Shown here piece by piece: positions 13,604 to 23,645 of a stretch of 33,784 bases of DNA. Made by a program: the position numbers and the translations under genes. The stretch spans positions 1 to 33,784 of the forward strand of contig JAOJEG010000007.1 in NCBI GenBank assembly GCA_028226535.1. Reading direction: 5' to 3'. Position 1 is the first letter of the stretch. Every line of letters starts with the position of its first letter. Origin of the DNA: Candidatus Pelagibacter sp. GTDB lineage: Bacteria > Pseudomonadota > Alphaproteobacteria > Pelagibacterales > Pelagibacteraceae. The notes under the pieces are model-generated. The model made no database searches. It worked only from the letters and a program-made list of their open reading frames with translations, and had not been told where the DNA came from.

Positions 13604-15214
13604 ATGAATAAATTACTTAAGTTTTTGGATAATACTTTTTTAGATTTAGGGCGACAGTTTAAATGGAGCTATCTGCCTCCATTAATGGTTTACGTTGCAG
13701 CAGGTATTTCTGGTTTAACAGGAATTGTTGGAACTTTTTTTGTTAAAGATTATTTGAATTTATCAGCTGCGTTTCTTGCAGGATTAGGATTTTGGGCAGG
13801 CATTCCTTGGGCTTTAAAAATGCCATTAGGACATTTGGTTGATCTGATCTGGGATAGAAAGAATTATATGGTTTTTTTTGGTGCATTTTTAGTAGCACTT
13901 AGTTTATTCATTATGTATGGGCTTATAATTCATACTGAATACTTAGCTCAAATTTTCTCAGTAGAAACTTGGTTTGTAATTAGTGTAATTTTAGCTCCAG
14001 TTGGATATGTCGTGCAAGATGTTGTTGCAGATGCAATGACAGTTGAAGCTGTACCATTAATTGATGAGAGCGGAAATGATTATAGTAAAGATCAAATCAA
14101 GATCATGCATACAACTATGCAAACTCTTGGACGTTTTGCAATTATTGGGGGAACAGTATTAGTAGCATTAGTAAATGTTATCTTATTTAGGGATGTGGAT
14201 GGTTTAGAGCAGTCTGCTAAAATTGCTCTATATGGTAAAATTTATATATACGCATTAGTTATTCCGGTTGTCTCAATTGTAGGGGTGCTTTTAGCAAAAC
14301 ATTTAAGAAATAAAAAAATTGAAAATTTAAAATCTCTAGGATTAGAATTTAAAGAGGAGAGAGGAGCAGAAAAAACTAAAGTTAATTGGTGGATTTTGGG
14401 AGGAAGTTTAATATTTGTTATTTTCACTTTATCAATCGGATCTTTTAAAGTTCCCTTTGCTCAAGAAATAGTTTTTATTGGTTCAGTTATCATAATTTTA
14501 TTTTTGATGTTTAAACTCATTAAAGAGTTACCAGAGAATTTAAGATTAACAATTGTTGGAACAGCAGTAATCATTTTTATATTTAGGGCAATGCCAGGTC
14601 CTGGACCTGGTTTAACCTGGTTTGAAATTGATGAACTTGGGTTTAATGAACAGTTTTTTTCAGTTTTATCTCTATTAGCCTCAGTTTTAACTTTAGCTGG
14701 AATAGTTTTATTAAGACCATTTATGGCTAATAACTCAATTGCAAAAATAATAGTTGTATTAAGTATTGCTGGTGCAGTTTTATTTTTACCCAGTGTTGGG
14801 ATGTATTACGGATTTCATAATTGGACTGCTTCATTGACAGGTGGGGTTGTTGATGCAAAATTTATTGCACTGATTAATACAGCCTTAGAGTCCCCTTTAG
14901 GTCAAGTATCGATGATTCCTTTATTGGCTTGGATAGCAAAAAATGCTCCTTCACATCTTAAAGCAACTTTTTTTGCTGTTTTTGCATCTTTTACAAATTT
15001 AGCTCTTTCTGCAAGCGCTCTTGGAACAAAGTATTTAAATGAAATATTTATAGTTACAAGAGAAGTAAAAGATAAAGTATCAGGTGAAATTCAAACTACT
15101 GCAGACTATTCTGAGCTAGGAATATTATTAATTGTGGTAACCTTGCTAACATTAATTTTACCCATTTTATTTGTTTTTATAATTAATAACAGCAAATACA
15201 AAACTCAAGAGTAA
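13604..15214 (+). CDS. BT1/MFS-type membrane transporter
   Basis: A 536-residue polytopic protein with about 12 hydrophobic segments. The first half carries a loop GIPWALKMPLGHLVDLIWDRKNY and the segment YVVQDVVADAMTVEAVP, both characteristic of the folate-biopterin (BT1) branch of the major facilitator superfamily (K-x-x-x-G-x-x-x-D after helix 2; Q-D-V-x-A-D-A in helix 4). Known BT1 members import folates or pterins in protozoa and plants; bacterial substrates are not established, so folate transport here is only a family-based suggestion, although the window is rich in folate-linked enzymes. It is probably monocistronic or leads the next two genes. Confidence 0.72.
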   Translation: MNKLLKFLDNTFLDLGRQFKWSYLPPLMVYVAAGISGLTGIVGTFFVKDYLNLSAAFLAGLGFWAGIPWALKMPLGHLVDLIWDRKNYMVFFGAFLVALSLFIMYGLIIHTEYLAQIFSVETWFVISVILAPVGYVVQDVVADAMTVEAVPLIDESGNDYSKDQIKIMHTTMQTLGRFAIIGGTVLVALVNVILFRDVDGLEQSAKIALYGKIYIYALVIPVVSIVGVLLAKHLRNKKIENLKSLGLEFKEERGAEKTKVNWWILGGSLIFVIFTLSIGSFKVPFAQEIVFIGSVIIILFLMFKLIKELPENLRLTIVGTAVIIFIFRAMPGPGPGLTWFEIDELGFNEQFFSVLSLLASVLTLAGIVLLRPFMANNSIAKIIVVLSIAGAVLFLPSVGMYYGFHNWTASLTGGVVDAKFIALINTALESPLGQVSMIPLLAWIAKNAPSHLKATFFAVFASFTNLALSASALGTKYLNEIFIVTREVKDKVSGEIQTTADYSELGILLIVVTLLTLILPILFVFIINNSKYKTQE

Positions 15215-15260
15215 TCAAAAAATTTATTAGTTATTTCTAATTATTTTGCTATTAAAAGAA

Positions 15261-15830
15261 ATGAAAAAAATTTTTCTAGTTTACGGACATTATAATGATA
15301 AATCATTCAATGCTGCGATAAGAGACACATTTGTTAAAACTGCCGAAGCAAAAGGTAATAAGGTTGACTCAGTAGATTTATACAAAGAAAAGTTCAATCC
15401 TGTTTTTGCCGGAGAAGAGCCTGGTGAAGATGTTTTAAATCACCGTCAAAGAATAGAAGAATGTGATATAATTGTTTTAATAGCACCTATTTGGAATTTT
15501 AGAATGCCTGCTATCGTTGAAGGTTGGATTGATAAAGTTTTAGCTCCACCTTGGGCATTTAAATTTAAACAACTTTGGGGTAATTACGGTTATCCAATAG
15601 GTAATTTGAGACAAAAAAAAGCAATAATTTTTTGTACTTATGGTTCACCAAGATTAGCAATCACAACTTTCTTTTTAAATTTACCTATTAGAAGATTAAA
15701 AAGAGGGGTGTTTCATATGTGTGGCATATATAACATTGTATATAGAAGATATTTTGCAGTACCTTTTGTAAGTGATGCAAAGAGAGAAGAATTTTTAGAA
15801 GATGTTAAAAAGACTGCAAGTAACATTTAA
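15261..15830 (+). CDS. flavodoxin-fold NAD(P)H oxidoreductase
   Basis: The start is set at ATG 15261 (MKKIFLVYGHYND), not the TTG at 15246, giving 189 residues. It has the flavodoxin-like layout of NAD(P)H:quinone oxidoreductases: the FMN loop GHYNDKSFN (about 9-17), IAPIWNFRMPAIVEGWIDKVL (a YwrO/MdaB-type substrate loop) and FCTYGSPR. Members reduce quinones, often as detoxifying or Kef-channel ancillary enzymes. Its 3' end overlaps the next gene by 29 nt. Family assignment good, electron acceptor unknown. Confidence 0.82.
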   Translation: MKKIFLVYGHYNDKSFNAAIRDTFVKTAEAKGNKVDSVDLYKEKFNPVFAGEEPGEDVLNHRQRIEECDIIVLIAPIWNFRMPAIVEGWIDKVLAPPWAFKFKQLWGNYGYPIGNLRQKKAIIFCTYGSPRLAITTFFLNLPIRRLKRGVFHMCGIYNIVYRRYFAVPFVSDAKREEFLEDVKKTASNI

Positions 15831-16275
15831 AATATTATTCTTTATTTCTATTTTTTTAACTTCATCAAAGGCAGAAATTTTAGAACCCAACAGTAATATT
15901 AAGCCATCAGAAGTAGTTAAAATTCAGCTAAGTGGACTTCAAAAAAATGATCTAGAATTTAAAGATAGTGGAATTGAGCAAACTTGGAATTTTGCTCATC
16001 CAAATAATAAAAAGGTCACTGGTCCGTTACCCAATTTTAAGAGAATGATCAAAGGAGATTCTTACCAAATGATGTTGGATCACCTCAGTCACACTATTAC
16101 CGAGCTTGGAAGTAGTGACAAATGGGCTCAATTTGAGGTAATAATTTTAGACAAAGATAAAATCTATCATAAGTTCAATTGGCAGGTCGAAAAATACACT
16201 CTTGATGGTGTGTTGAAGAATTGTTGGCTGACTACGATGGTGTCAAATCCAATCCCACTTGGCAGCTCAATTTAA
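15802..16275 (+). CDS. exported DUF4864-like protein
   Basis: 157 residues beginning with a classical signal peptide: MLKRLQ, a hydrophobic core to about residue 20, and a likely cleavage site after SSKA. The mature domain (VKIQLSGLQKNDLEFKDSGI, then FAHPNN and the FKRMIKGDSYQMML segment) matches the DUF4864 pattern in many alphaproteobacteria. Function unknown. The start lies inside the oxidoreductase gene (29-nt overlap), but the signal peptide supports the call and indicates coupling. Confidence 0.75.
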   Translation: MLKRLQVTFKILFFISIFLTSSKAEILEPNSNIKPSEVVKIQLSGLQKNDLEFKDSGIEQTWNFAHPNNKKVTGPLPNFKRMIKGDSYQMMLDHLSHTITELGSSDKWAQFEVIILDKDKIYHKFNWQVEKYTLDGVLKNCWLTTMVSNPIPLGSSI

Positions 16276-16331
16276 TTATCCACATATACAATTTTGTTTC
16301 GTTATTTCGAAAAATTTAGTAGGAATCGCGG

Positions 16332-18761
16332 ATGAAAACAAAAACTAAAGTTGTCGTAGTTGGTGGTGGAGTAGTGGGTGTTAGTGCTCTTTACCATTTA
16401 GCAAAAAAAGGTTGGTCAGATGTTGTTCTTGTTGAAAGAAAAGAATTAACATCAGGATCTACTTGGCATGCAGCAGGATTATTGCCTCTGTTTAATATGA
16501 GTTATTCAGTTGGACAACTTCATAAATACGCAGTCGATCTTTATAAAAAATTAGAAGAGGAAACTGGAAAAAATGTTGGCTTTAGTGTTGTGTCAAATAT
16601 TCGTTTAGCAAGTACTAAAGATAGAATGGATGAGTATCATCAGTACGCTGGTGTAGCCCAAACTATTGGTGTTGATGTTAAATTTTTAACACCAGATCAA
16701 GTAAAAGAAATTTGGCCTTTATGTCATACAGAAGATTTAGTTGGCGCAATCCAACACCCAGAAGATGGATATATTCAGCCTGCTGATTTAACTCAAGCAA
16801 TGGCAACAGGTGCAAGGAATATGGGTGCAGAAATTTATAGAAACACAAGTGTACTCTCAATGAAACAAACTAAAGATGGTTGGGTTGTTGAAACTGACAA
16901 AGGTTCTATTGAGTGTGAACATGTTATTTCATGCTCAGGAAACTTTGCAAGACAAACTGGTAAAATGGTTGGCTTAGATATCCCTGTTATTCCAGTTGAG
17001 CATCAATATATTGTAACTGAACCACATCCCGAAATTCAAAAAAGAAAAAAAGATGGCTTACCTGAAATGGGAGTTCTAAGAGATAGTGATAACAGATGGT
17101 ACATGAGAGAAGAAGCAGGTGGTTTAATTTTAGGACCTTATGAAGATGGTGCTCCAGCTTGTTATGTTAATGGTCCCTCAAAAGATTCAGAGTATGAATT
17201 GTTTCAAGAAGATTTAGATAGATTAGCGCCACACATTGAAGGAGCAATTCATCGTGTTCCTGCATTTGGAGAAGTGGGTGTTAAAAAAGTTTATAACGGT
17301 GCAATTTGTTATACACCGGATGGTAATCCAATTGTTGGACCTGCATGGGGATTAAAAAACTTTTGGATTAACGAAGGACATAGTTTTGGAATTACTGCAG
17401 CAGGTGGAGCAGGATGGCAATTAGCTGAATGGATTATTGATGGTGAACCTACTATTGATATGCTTGGAGTTGAGCCTAGACGTTATGGAGATTATGCAAC
17501 CAAGTCCTATTTAAAAGCTAAAAATGAAGAAGCTTATAGCCATGTATTTATTACCCACTACCCAGATGAAGAGAGACCAGCTGCAAGACCTTTAAGAACA
17601 TCTCCTTGTTATGAAAGAATGAAAGATTTAGGAGCAGTTTTTGGTCAAAAATTTGGATGGGAAAGACCTAATTTCTTTGCAACAGATGGCATGGAGCAAA
17701 AAGATGATTGGTCATTTAGAAGATCAAAATGGTTTGAAGCTATTAAAAAAGAATGTCAAAATGTAAAAGACAATGTTGGTCTTTTAGATATGACGGCATT
17801 TGCAAAATGTAGAATAAAGGGTCCAAAAGCGGAGGAATTTTTAGATCATTTGGTTGCAAACAAATTACCAAAAAAAATTGGAAGAATTGGATTATGTCAT
17901 GCACTGAATACCAAAGGTGGAGTTCATTCAGAATTTACAATTATGAGAGAAGCTGAGGATAGTTTCTATTTAGTATCTGCTGGTGCAAACTTAAGATTAG
18001 ATCATGATTGGATTAAAAAATGGATGCCAGATGATGGTGTATCTTTTGAAGATTTAACTAACAGTACAGGTGTACTGGTTGTTGCAGGTCCTAAATCAAG
18101 AGAGTTATTACAAAAAGTATCTACTGATGATTTTTCAAACGAAAACTTTAAATGGTTAACTGCACAAAATGTTGATGTTGGATATGCTCCTGTTAATGCA
18201 ATGAGAGTAAACTTTGTTGGAGAATTAGGTTGGGAACTTCATCATCCAATTGAATATCAAAATCATATTTTTGATAAATTAATGGAAGCAGGAAAAGACT
18301 TAGGTATCAAACCCTTTGGCATTAGAGCAATGAATAGTTTAAGATTAGAAAAATCATATAAACTAGTTGGTACAGAGCTTTCAATTGAATATTCACCTTA
18401 TGAGTCTGGTTTAGATAGATTTGTTCATCCAAACAAAGGAAACTTTATTGGATTAGAGGCTTTGAATAAATGGAGAGAAAAAGGTTTTGACAATAAGCTT
18501 ATTACTCTTGAAGTTCATAACACCAAAGATGCTGATGTTTTGGGAAATAACCCAATATATAAAGACAATAAAGTTGTTGGTAGAGCAACAGGGGGTGAAT
18601 TTGGTTTTAGATTAGATAAGTCAATTGCTCTTGCAATGGTTAAACCGGCGCATGCTAATGTAGGCGACAAATTACAAGTTGATATTTTGGGTGAAATATA
18701 TGAGGCTACAGTAATAGAAGAGAGTCCATACGATTCTGAAAATAATTTATTGAGAGCTTAA
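16332..18761 (+). CDS. dimethylglycine/sarcosine dehydrogenase-type flavoprotein with GcvT domain
   Basis: An 809-residue two-domain enzyme. Residues 1-390 form a DAO-type FAD domain with [13 protein letters not shown] (11-23) and [11 protein letters not shown] (40-50); His46 matches the histidine that covalently binds FAD in dimethylglycine dehydrogenase. Residues about 420-809 are a GcvT-type tetrahydrofolate domain that captures the released one-carbon unit as methylene-THF. Length and order match DMGDH and sarcosine dehydrogenases. The genes immediately downstream encode ETF beta, ETF alpha and ETF-QO, the expected electron acceptors. In SAR11 such enzymes demethylate dimethylglycine from glycine betaine. 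Dimethylglycine versus sarcosine cannot be settled by eye. The ATG is preceded by TAGGA at the proper distance. Confidence 0.9.
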   Translation: MKTKTKVVVVGGGVVGVSALYHLAKKGWSDVVLVERKELTSGSTWHAAGLLPLFNMSYSVGQLHKYAVDLYKKLEEETGKNVGFSVVSNIRLASTKDRMDEYHQYAGVAQTIGVDVKFLTPDQVKEIWPLCHTEDLVGAIQHPEDGYIQPADLTQAMATGARNMGAEIYRNTSVLSMKQTKDGWVVETDKGSIECEHVISCSGNFARQTGKMVGLDIPVIPVEHQYIVTEPHPEIQKRKKDGLPEMGVLRDSDNRWYMREEAGGLILGPYEDGAPACYVNGPSKDSEYELFQEDLDRLAPHIEGAIHRVPAFGEVGVKKVYNGAICYTPDGNPIVGPAWGLKNFWINEGHSFGITAAGGAGWQLAEWIIDGEPTIDMLGVEPRRYGDYATKSYLKAKNEEAYSHVFITHYPDEERPAARPLRTSPCYERMKDLGAVFGQKFGWERPNFFATDGMEQKDDWSFRRSKWFEAIKKECQNVKDNVGLLDMTAFAKCRIKGPKAEEFLDHLVANKLPKKIGRIGLCHALNTKGGVHSEFTIMREAEDSFYLVSAGANLRLDHDWIKKWMPDDGVSFEDLTNSTGVLVVAGPKSRELLQKVSTDDFSNENFKWLTAQNVDVGYAPVNAMRVNFVGELGWELHHPIEYQNHIFDKLMEAGKDLGIKPFGIRAMNSLRLEKSYKLVGTELSIEYSPYESGLDRFVHPNKGNFIGLEALNKWREKGFDNKLITLEVHNTKDADVLGNNPIYKDNKVVGRATGGEFGFRLDKSIALAMVKPAHANVGDKLQVDILGEIYEATVIEESPYDSENNLLRA

Positions 18762-19510
18762 TGAAAATTTTAGTCGCTGTTAAAAGAGTTATTGATTACA
18801 ACGTCCAAATAAGAGTTAAAGAAGATGGAACAGGTGTAGTCACTGATAATGTTAAGATGTCAACAAATCCACCAGACGATAATGCTATCGAAGAAGCAGT
18901 TAAAATAAAAGAAAGTGGAAAAGCCACAGAAGTAATTGCTGTTACAGTTGGTGAAGAAAAAGCTCAGGAAACTGTAAGAAAAGCTTTGGCTGTTGGAGCC
19001 GATAGAGGAATTCATGTTAAGGCAGAAGGCGTTATTGAACCTTTAGCTGTTTCAAAAATTTTACAAAAAATTGTTGATAAAGAAAAACCGGATTTAGTAT
19101 TTATGGGCAAACAAGCGATAGATGATGACTGTAATCAAACAGGACAAATGTTAAGTGCTTTACTAGATTGGCCTCAAGCAACTTTTGCTTCAAAAATTGA
19201 GGTAAAAGATGGAAAATTAGAAGTTGTTAGAGAAATTGATGAAGGTTTAGAAACTATCGAAATAAATACTCCAGCAATAGTTACGTGTGACTTAAGATTA
19301 AATGAACCTAGATATGCTTCATTGCCAAATATAATGAAGGCGAAGAAAAAACCAATTGAGCAAATGAATGCATCAGATTTAGGAGTTGATACAGCACCTA
19401 AGATACAACAAATTAAAGTTGAAGAACCACCTAAGCGTAAAGCTGGAATTAAGGTCTCTAGTGTTGCTGAATTAGTTCAAAAATTAAAAAATGAGGCAAA
19501 AGTAATTTAA
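18761..19510 (+). CDS. etfB: electron transfer flavoprotein beta subunit
   Basis: A 249-residue ETF small subunit. It opens [19 protein letters not shown], has the AMP/adenine-binding region DDNAIEEAV and the [15 protein letters not shown] loop, and contains [24 protein letters not shown], the conserved stretch around the ETF beta signature that also contacts partner dehydrogenases. Its ATG overlaps the dehydrogenase stop (TAATG) and it is coupled in the same way to etfA. It would receive electrons from the upstream dehydrogenase, and probably from other flavoprotein dehydrogenases in the cell. Confidence 0.95.
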   Translation: MKILVAVKRVIDYNVQIRVKEDGTGVVTDNVKMSTNPPDDNAIEEAVKIKESGKATEVIAVTVGEEKAQETVRKALAVGADRGIHVKAEGVIEPLAVSKILQKIVDKEKPDLVFMGKQAIDDDCNQTGQMLSALLDWPQATFASKIEVKDGKLEVVREIDEGLETIEINTPAIVTCDLRLNEPRYASLPNIMKAKKKPIEQMNASDLGVDTAPKIQQIKVEEPPKRKAGIKVSSVAELVQKLKNEAKVI

Positions 19511-20463
19511 TGTCAGTATTATTAATCGCAGAGCATAACAATAAAGAGCTAAAATCTTTTACCTTAAATGCTGTAACAGCAGCATCTCAAATAGATAGTG
19601 ATGTTCACGCATTAGTGATTGGAAATAATTGTAGTGATGCTGCAAAAGCTGCTTCAGAACTTCCTTTGGTTAAAAAAGTAATCACAGTTGAAGCTGCTCA
19701 TTATGAAAATTTTATAGCAGAAAATTTTGCTCCCGTTGTTACAAAGCTTGCAGATAATTATTCTCATATAGTTTGTTCAGCAAACACATTTGGTAAAAAT
19801 TTAATGCCGAGAATAGCTGCTAAATTAGACACATCACAGGTTAGTGATATAATTAAAGTAGAGTCAGCAGATACTTTTGTTAGACCTATTTATGCGGGAA
19901 ATGCTTTTGCAACGGTTAAAAGTACTGATGCAAAAAAATGTATTACTATTAGACCAACATCTTTTGAAACATGTGAGAGTTCAGGTGGTTCAGCACGAAT
20001 TGAAACTGCTGAAACAGCAGATGAATTTTCATTAACAAAATTTATTAAAAGAGAAGAAATCAAATCAGATAGACCAGAGCTAGGTACAGCAAGAATAGTA
20101 GTATCAGGTGGAAGAGGGATGCAAAGTGGAGATAACTTTAAATTAATTACTTCTATTGCGGATAAATTAAATGCAGCAATAGGTGCTTCGAGAGCAGCAG
20201 TTGATGCAGGTTATATTAGTAACGATCATCAGGTTGGTCAAACGGGTAAAGTGGTTGTCCCAGATTTATATATTGCAGTTGGAATATCAGGAGCCATCCA
20301 ACATTTAGCAGGTATGAAAGAGAGTAAAGTAATTGTTGCAATTAATAAAGACGGAGAAGCTCCAATTTTTAGTGTCGCAGATTATGGTTTAGAAGCAGAT
20401 CTATTTGAAGCTTTGCCACAGTTCTTAGAAGAGTTGAACAAATTAAACACTATACAAAAATAA
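19510..20463 (+). CDS. etfA: electron transfer flavoprotein alpha subunit
   Basis: A 317-residue ETF large subunit. The N-terminal half is the adenine-nucleotide-like domain; the C-terminal FAD domain has [13 protein letters not shown] (about 197-209), [21 protein letters not shown] and [14 protein letters not shown], the full FAD-binding signature. Its start overlaps the etfB stop. Together the two subunits carry electrons from dimethylglycine oxidation to the membrane ETF-ubiquinone oxidoreductase encoded 22 nt downstream. Confidence 0.95.
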   Translation: MSVLLIAEHNNKELKSFTLNAVTAASQIDSDVHALVIGNNCSDAAKAASELPLVKKVITVEAAHYENFIAENFAPVVTKLADNYSHIVCSANTFGKNLMPRIAAKLDTSQVSDIIKVESADTFVRPIYAGNAFATVKSTDAKKCITIRPTSFETCESSGGSARIETAETADEFSLTKFIKREEIKSDRPELGTARIVVSGGRGMQSGDNFKLITSIADKLNAAIGASRAAVDAGYISNDHQVGQTGKVVVPDLYIAVGISGAIQHLAGMKESKVIVAINKDGEAPIFSVADYGLEADLFEALPQFLEELNKLNTIQK

Positions 20464-20485
20464 TTCTTAAAGATAAAAATATCAT

Positions 20486-22105
20486 ATGGGTAGAGAGTCG
20501 ATGGAGTATGATGTTGTTGTTATTGGAGGAGGTCCTTCAGGATTATCTACAGCAATCAAACTTAAACAACTTGACCCAAATTTAAATGTTTGCCTATTAG
20601 AAAAAGCATCAGAAATTGGTGCCCATATTTTAAGTGGCAATGTTTTTGAAACAAGAGCATTAGACGAACTTTTACCTAATTGGAGAGAACTTAATTCGCC
20701 AATTAAAACAAAAGTATCTAAAGAAAAGTTTTTATTTTTAGGGAAAGCTAAATCATTAAGTTGGCCTACATGGTTGCTTCCTAAGGTACAACAAAATCAT
20801 AACAATTATATAATTAGTTTAGCTAATTTATGTAGATGGTTAGCAGAGCAAGCAGAAGCTTTAGGAGTTGAAATATTTCCAGGTTTTCCAGCAAGTGAAA
20901 TTTTATACAATGAAGACGGATCGGTTAAAGGTGTTGCTACCCAAGATATGGGTATTGATAAAGAGGGTAATAAAAAAGATAGTTTTGAACCAGGCATAGA
21001 ATTACTAGGCAAGGTAACTGTCTTTGCAGAAGGCTGTAGAGGTCATTTAGGAAAACAACTGATTGAAAAATTTAATCTTTCAAAAAATAAAGACCCTCAA
21101 CAATATGGAATTGGCTTTAAAGAAATTTGGGAAATAGAAGATAAAAATCATGAAGAAGGAATGGTGATGCATACAGCAGGATGGCCATTAGATAACAATA
21201 CTTATGGTGGAAGCTTCATGTATCATGCTGAAAATAAGCAAGTATTTTTAGGGTATGTCATAGGTTTAGATTATAAAAACCCACATCTTTCACCTTATGA
21301 TGAGTTTCAAAGATTTAAAACTCATCCATCAATCAAAAAGATTATAGAAGGGGGAAAAAGAATTTCTTATGGCGCTCGAGCCTTAATTGAAGGTGGACTT
21401 CAAAGTTTACCTCAAATGTTTATGCCAGGAGCACTACTCGTTGGTTGTGATGCAGGAACATTGAATATGCCCAAAATTAAAGGTTCACATACTGCAATGA
21501 AAAGTGGAATGATTGCTGCTGAGACAATATTTGAAAATATTAAAGAAAATAAAAATTTATCTATTTATGATGAAAAATTTAAAAAGAGTTGGGTTTATGA
21601 AGAACTTCATGCTGCACGTAATGTAAAACCTAGCTTTAGTTGGGGTTTAATTCTTGGAATAATTTTTACTGGTATTGACCAAATTTTATTTAAAGGAAAA
21701 TTACCTTTTACTTTAAAGCATAAGCATGCTGATCATGAAACATTAAAACCTGCAAATGAGATGCCTAAAATAGAATATCCAAAATATGATAATATTATTA
21801 CCTTTGATAAAACAAGTTCAGTTTATCTAACTGGTACTAATCACGCAGACAATCAACCAGTTCATTTAAAACTTAAGGACCCTAATTTACCAATAAATTA
21901 TACTTTAGAGAAATTTGATGAACCTGCTCAAAGATATTGCCCAGCAGGAGTTTATGAAGTTCAAAAAGAAAACGATCAAAATAAATTTGTAATTAATTCT
22001 CAAAATTGTATTCATTGCAAAACTTGTGATATTAAAGAACCATCACAAAACATTACTTGGGTTGCACCAGAAGGTAGTGGTGGACCTAAATATGGAAATA
22101 TGTAA
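20486..22105 (+). CDS. electron transfer flavoprotein-ubiquinone oxidoreductase
   Basis: A 539-residue ETF-QO. Residues 12-20 are the FAD motif (GGGPSGLST region) and the C-terminal [4Fe-4S] domain has RYCPAGVYEV and NCIHCKTCDIKEPSQNI, giving the four cluster cysteines. A hydrophobic quinone-site segment occurs in SWGLILGIIFTGIDQILF. It passes electrons from ETF to the quinone pool at the inner membrane. ATG 20486 (MGRESMEYD) is preferred over ATG 20501 because the MxRESMEYDVV opening is typical of the alphaproteobacterial family. It ends 1 nt from the convergent DUF2237 gene with no room for a terminator. Confidence 0.93.
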   Translation: MGRESMEYDVVVIGGGPSGLSTAIKLKQLDPNLNVCLLEKASEIGAHILSGNVFETRALDELLPNWRELNSPIKTKVSKEKFLFLGKAKSLSWPTWLLPKVQQNHNNYIISLANLCRWLAEQAEALGVEIFPGFPASEILYNEDGSVKGVATQDMGIDKEGNKKDSFEPGIELLGKVTVFAEGCRGHLGKQLIEKFNLSKNKDPQQYGIGFKEIWEIEDKNHEEGMVMHTAGWPLDNNTYGGSFMYHAENKQVFLGYVIGLDYKNPHLSPYDEFQRFKTHPSIKKIIEGGKRISYGARALIEGGLQSLPQMFMPGALLVGCDAGTLNMPKIKGSHTAMKSGMIAAETIFENIKENKNLSIYDEKFKKSWVYEELHAARNVKPSFSWGLILGIIFTGIDQILFKGKLPFTLKHKHADHETLKPANEMPKIEYPKYDNIITFDKTSSVYLTGTNHADNQPVHLKLKDPNLPINYTLEKFDEPAQRYCPAGVYEVQKENDQNKFVINSQNCIHCKTCDIKEPSQNITWVAPEGSGGPKYGNM

Positions 22106-22106
22106 T

Positions 22107-22481
22107 TTAAGATAGATCTATTGCAAACTTTTTTAAAGTTTCAATAGGTACGTGTTTAAGAGTATTTTTATGAGTTCTTTTCAAAAATACAGGACACCCT
22201 TTGCCAGCTTCAACTGCTTTTGCATACCAACTTGCACAAACACACCATCCGTCTCCATCTTTTAAACCTGGAAATCCAAATTCTGGATGGGGTGTGATTA
22301 AATCATTACCTGCAACTTTTAACCATTCTAAAAATTCAGTTGTAACTTTTGCACAAACCGTGTGAACACCATGATCATTTTCATCAGTGTTGCAACAACC
22401 ATCACGGTACCATCCTGTTAAAGGATTGTTAGAACATTCTTCTAGATCTTCACCTAGAACATTTTTTTGTTTATCACTCAT
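22107..22481 (-). CDS. DUF2237 family protein
   Basis: A 124-residue soluble protein with the DUF2237 pattern: NVLGEDLEECS, PLTGWYRDGCCNT, HGVHTVCAKVTTEFLEW, GDGWCVCASWYAKA and a C-terminal PVFLKRTH. Several conserved cysteines (DGCC, WCVC, GKGCP) may bind a metal or act in redox chemistry; the family has no assigned function. It directly follows HisI (TAA of HisI then ATG at 22481), forming a two-gene minus-strand operon divergent from folE. Confidence 0.88.
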   Translation of the reverse strand: MSDKQKNVLGEDLEECSNNPLTGWYRDGCCNTDENDHGVHTVCAKVTTEFLEWLKVAGNDLITPHPEFGFPGLKDGDGWCVCASWYAKAVEAGKGCPVFLKRTHKNTLKHVPIETLKKFAIDLS

Positions 22482-22949
22482 TTAGATTTTTGTTGGATTA
22501 GGCTGACCTTTGTAAACTTCTTCTGGATCAAATTTTTTTTCTTTTTCTAAGAATTCCATTTCTATTTTACGACCGTTATCAATTGGTCCCATTGGAATGG
22601 ATCTGTAAAAACAAGATCTATACCCTACATGACAACTTGCGCCGTCACCTATATCAACAGTCATCCATACAGAGTCTTGATCATCGTCAATTCTTAATTC
22701 TGTTACCTTTTGAGTAAATCCACTAGTCTTACCTTTGTGCCAAATAGCTTTTCTTGATCTACTAAAATAATGAGCTTCTTTAGTCTCAATGGTTTTTTTA
22801 AAAGCTTCAACGTTCATATAACCGTGCATCAACACATCTTTTGTTTTAGAGCACATTGTAATCACAGGTATCAGCCCATCATTATCAAACTTTGGAGAAA
22901 GAAGGTTTCCTTCCTCAATTTCTTCTACATTTTCTCTTTTTTTGAACAT
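22482..22949 (-). CDS. hisI: phosphoribosyl-AMP cyclohydrolase (HisI), zinc-ligand variant
   Basis: A 155-residue HisI: SRSRKAIWHKGKTSGFTQ (63-80) and the C106-H-x-x-x-x-x-C113 zinc motif (CHVGYRSCFYRS) identify the enzyme that opens the purine ring of phosphoribosyl-AMP in histidine synthesis. The canonical DCDxD segment, whose Cys is the third zinc ligand, reads DDDQD (88-92), with Asp89 replacing it. No HisE domain is fused, and no other his genes are nearby apart from the possible HisN at 4 kb. A hisI next to folE on the opposite strand is a common alphaproteobacterial arrangement. Family certain, full activity slightly less so. Confidence 0.88.
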   Translation of the reverse strand: MFKKRENVEEIEEGNLLSPKFDNDGLIPVITMCSKTKDVLMHGYMNVEAFKKTIETKEAHYFSRSRKAIWHKGKTSGFTQKVTELRIDDDQDSVWMTVDIGDGASCHVGYRSCFYRSIPMGPIDNGRKIEMEFLEKEKKFDPEEVYKGQPNPTKI

Positions 22950-23026
22950 ATGGTGTGATTATTTAGCATATATTTAGATATATTAAATATTTTTAAAAAT
23001 AAGGAATTACTGTATAAAAAGGCGCT

Positions 23027-23644
23027 ATGAAATTAGTTAAAGACACAGATGGTAAAATATTAGATACAAATAATGTTTCTGATAAAGAAGCAGAGGAAGC
23101 ATTCAAAACTATTTTAACTTGGTTGGGTGAAGATCCTAATAGAGAAGGATTATTAGAAACTCCTAAAAGAGTTATGAAAGCCTATAAAGAATATTTTTCA
23201 GGTTACAAAGTTGATCCAGATAAGATCTTAGATAAAACTTTTGGAGATGTTGATGGCTATGATGATATGGTAATACAAAAAAATATTTCTATCCAAAGTC
23301 ATTGCGAACACCATATGGCACCAATTATTGGTAAAGCTCATGTTGCATATATTCCTAAAGAAAGAGTTGTAGGTTTGAGTAAACTTGCAAGAGTCGTTGA
23401 AGTTTTTTCTAAAAGATTACAAACTCAAGAGAGACTTACAATGCAAGTTGCTAAGACTTTAATGGAGTCTTTAGATGCAAAAGGTGTGGCTGTTACAATA
23501 GATTCTACTCACCAATGTATGACTATGAGAGGAATAAAAAAAGAACATGCATCAACTGTAACAAATTATTACTTAGGTCAATTTAAGGAAGACCTTAGTT
23601 TTCAAAATAGATATTTAAGATTTATAAGTATAGCAAAAGATTAA
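23027..23644 (+). CDS. folE: GTP cyclohydrolase I
   Basis: A 205-residue FolE with zinc ligands C93 and H96 (SHCEHHMAPI) and C164 (STHQCMTMRG), plus VGLSKLARVVEVFSKRLQ and the QERLTMQ segment. It converts GTP to dihydroneopterin triphosphate, the first step of pterin and folate synthesis, relevant in a window full of folate-dependent C1 enzymes. The ATG has a short AAGG at 23019-23022. The 77-bp gap to the divergent hisI is AT-rich; TATAAA at 23013-23018 is too close to the ATG to be an obvious promoter. Confidence 0.95.
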   Translation: MKLVKDTDGKILDTNNVSDKEAEEAFKTILTWLGEDPNREGLLETPKRVMKAYKEYFSGYKVDPDKILDKTFGDVDGYDDMVIQKNISIQSHCEHHMAPIIGKAHVAYIPKERVVGLSKLARVVEVFSKRLQTQERLTMQVAKTLMESLDAKGVAVTIDSTHQCMTMRGIKKEHASTVTNYYLGQFKEDLSFQNRYLRFISIAKD

Positions 23645-23645
23645 A

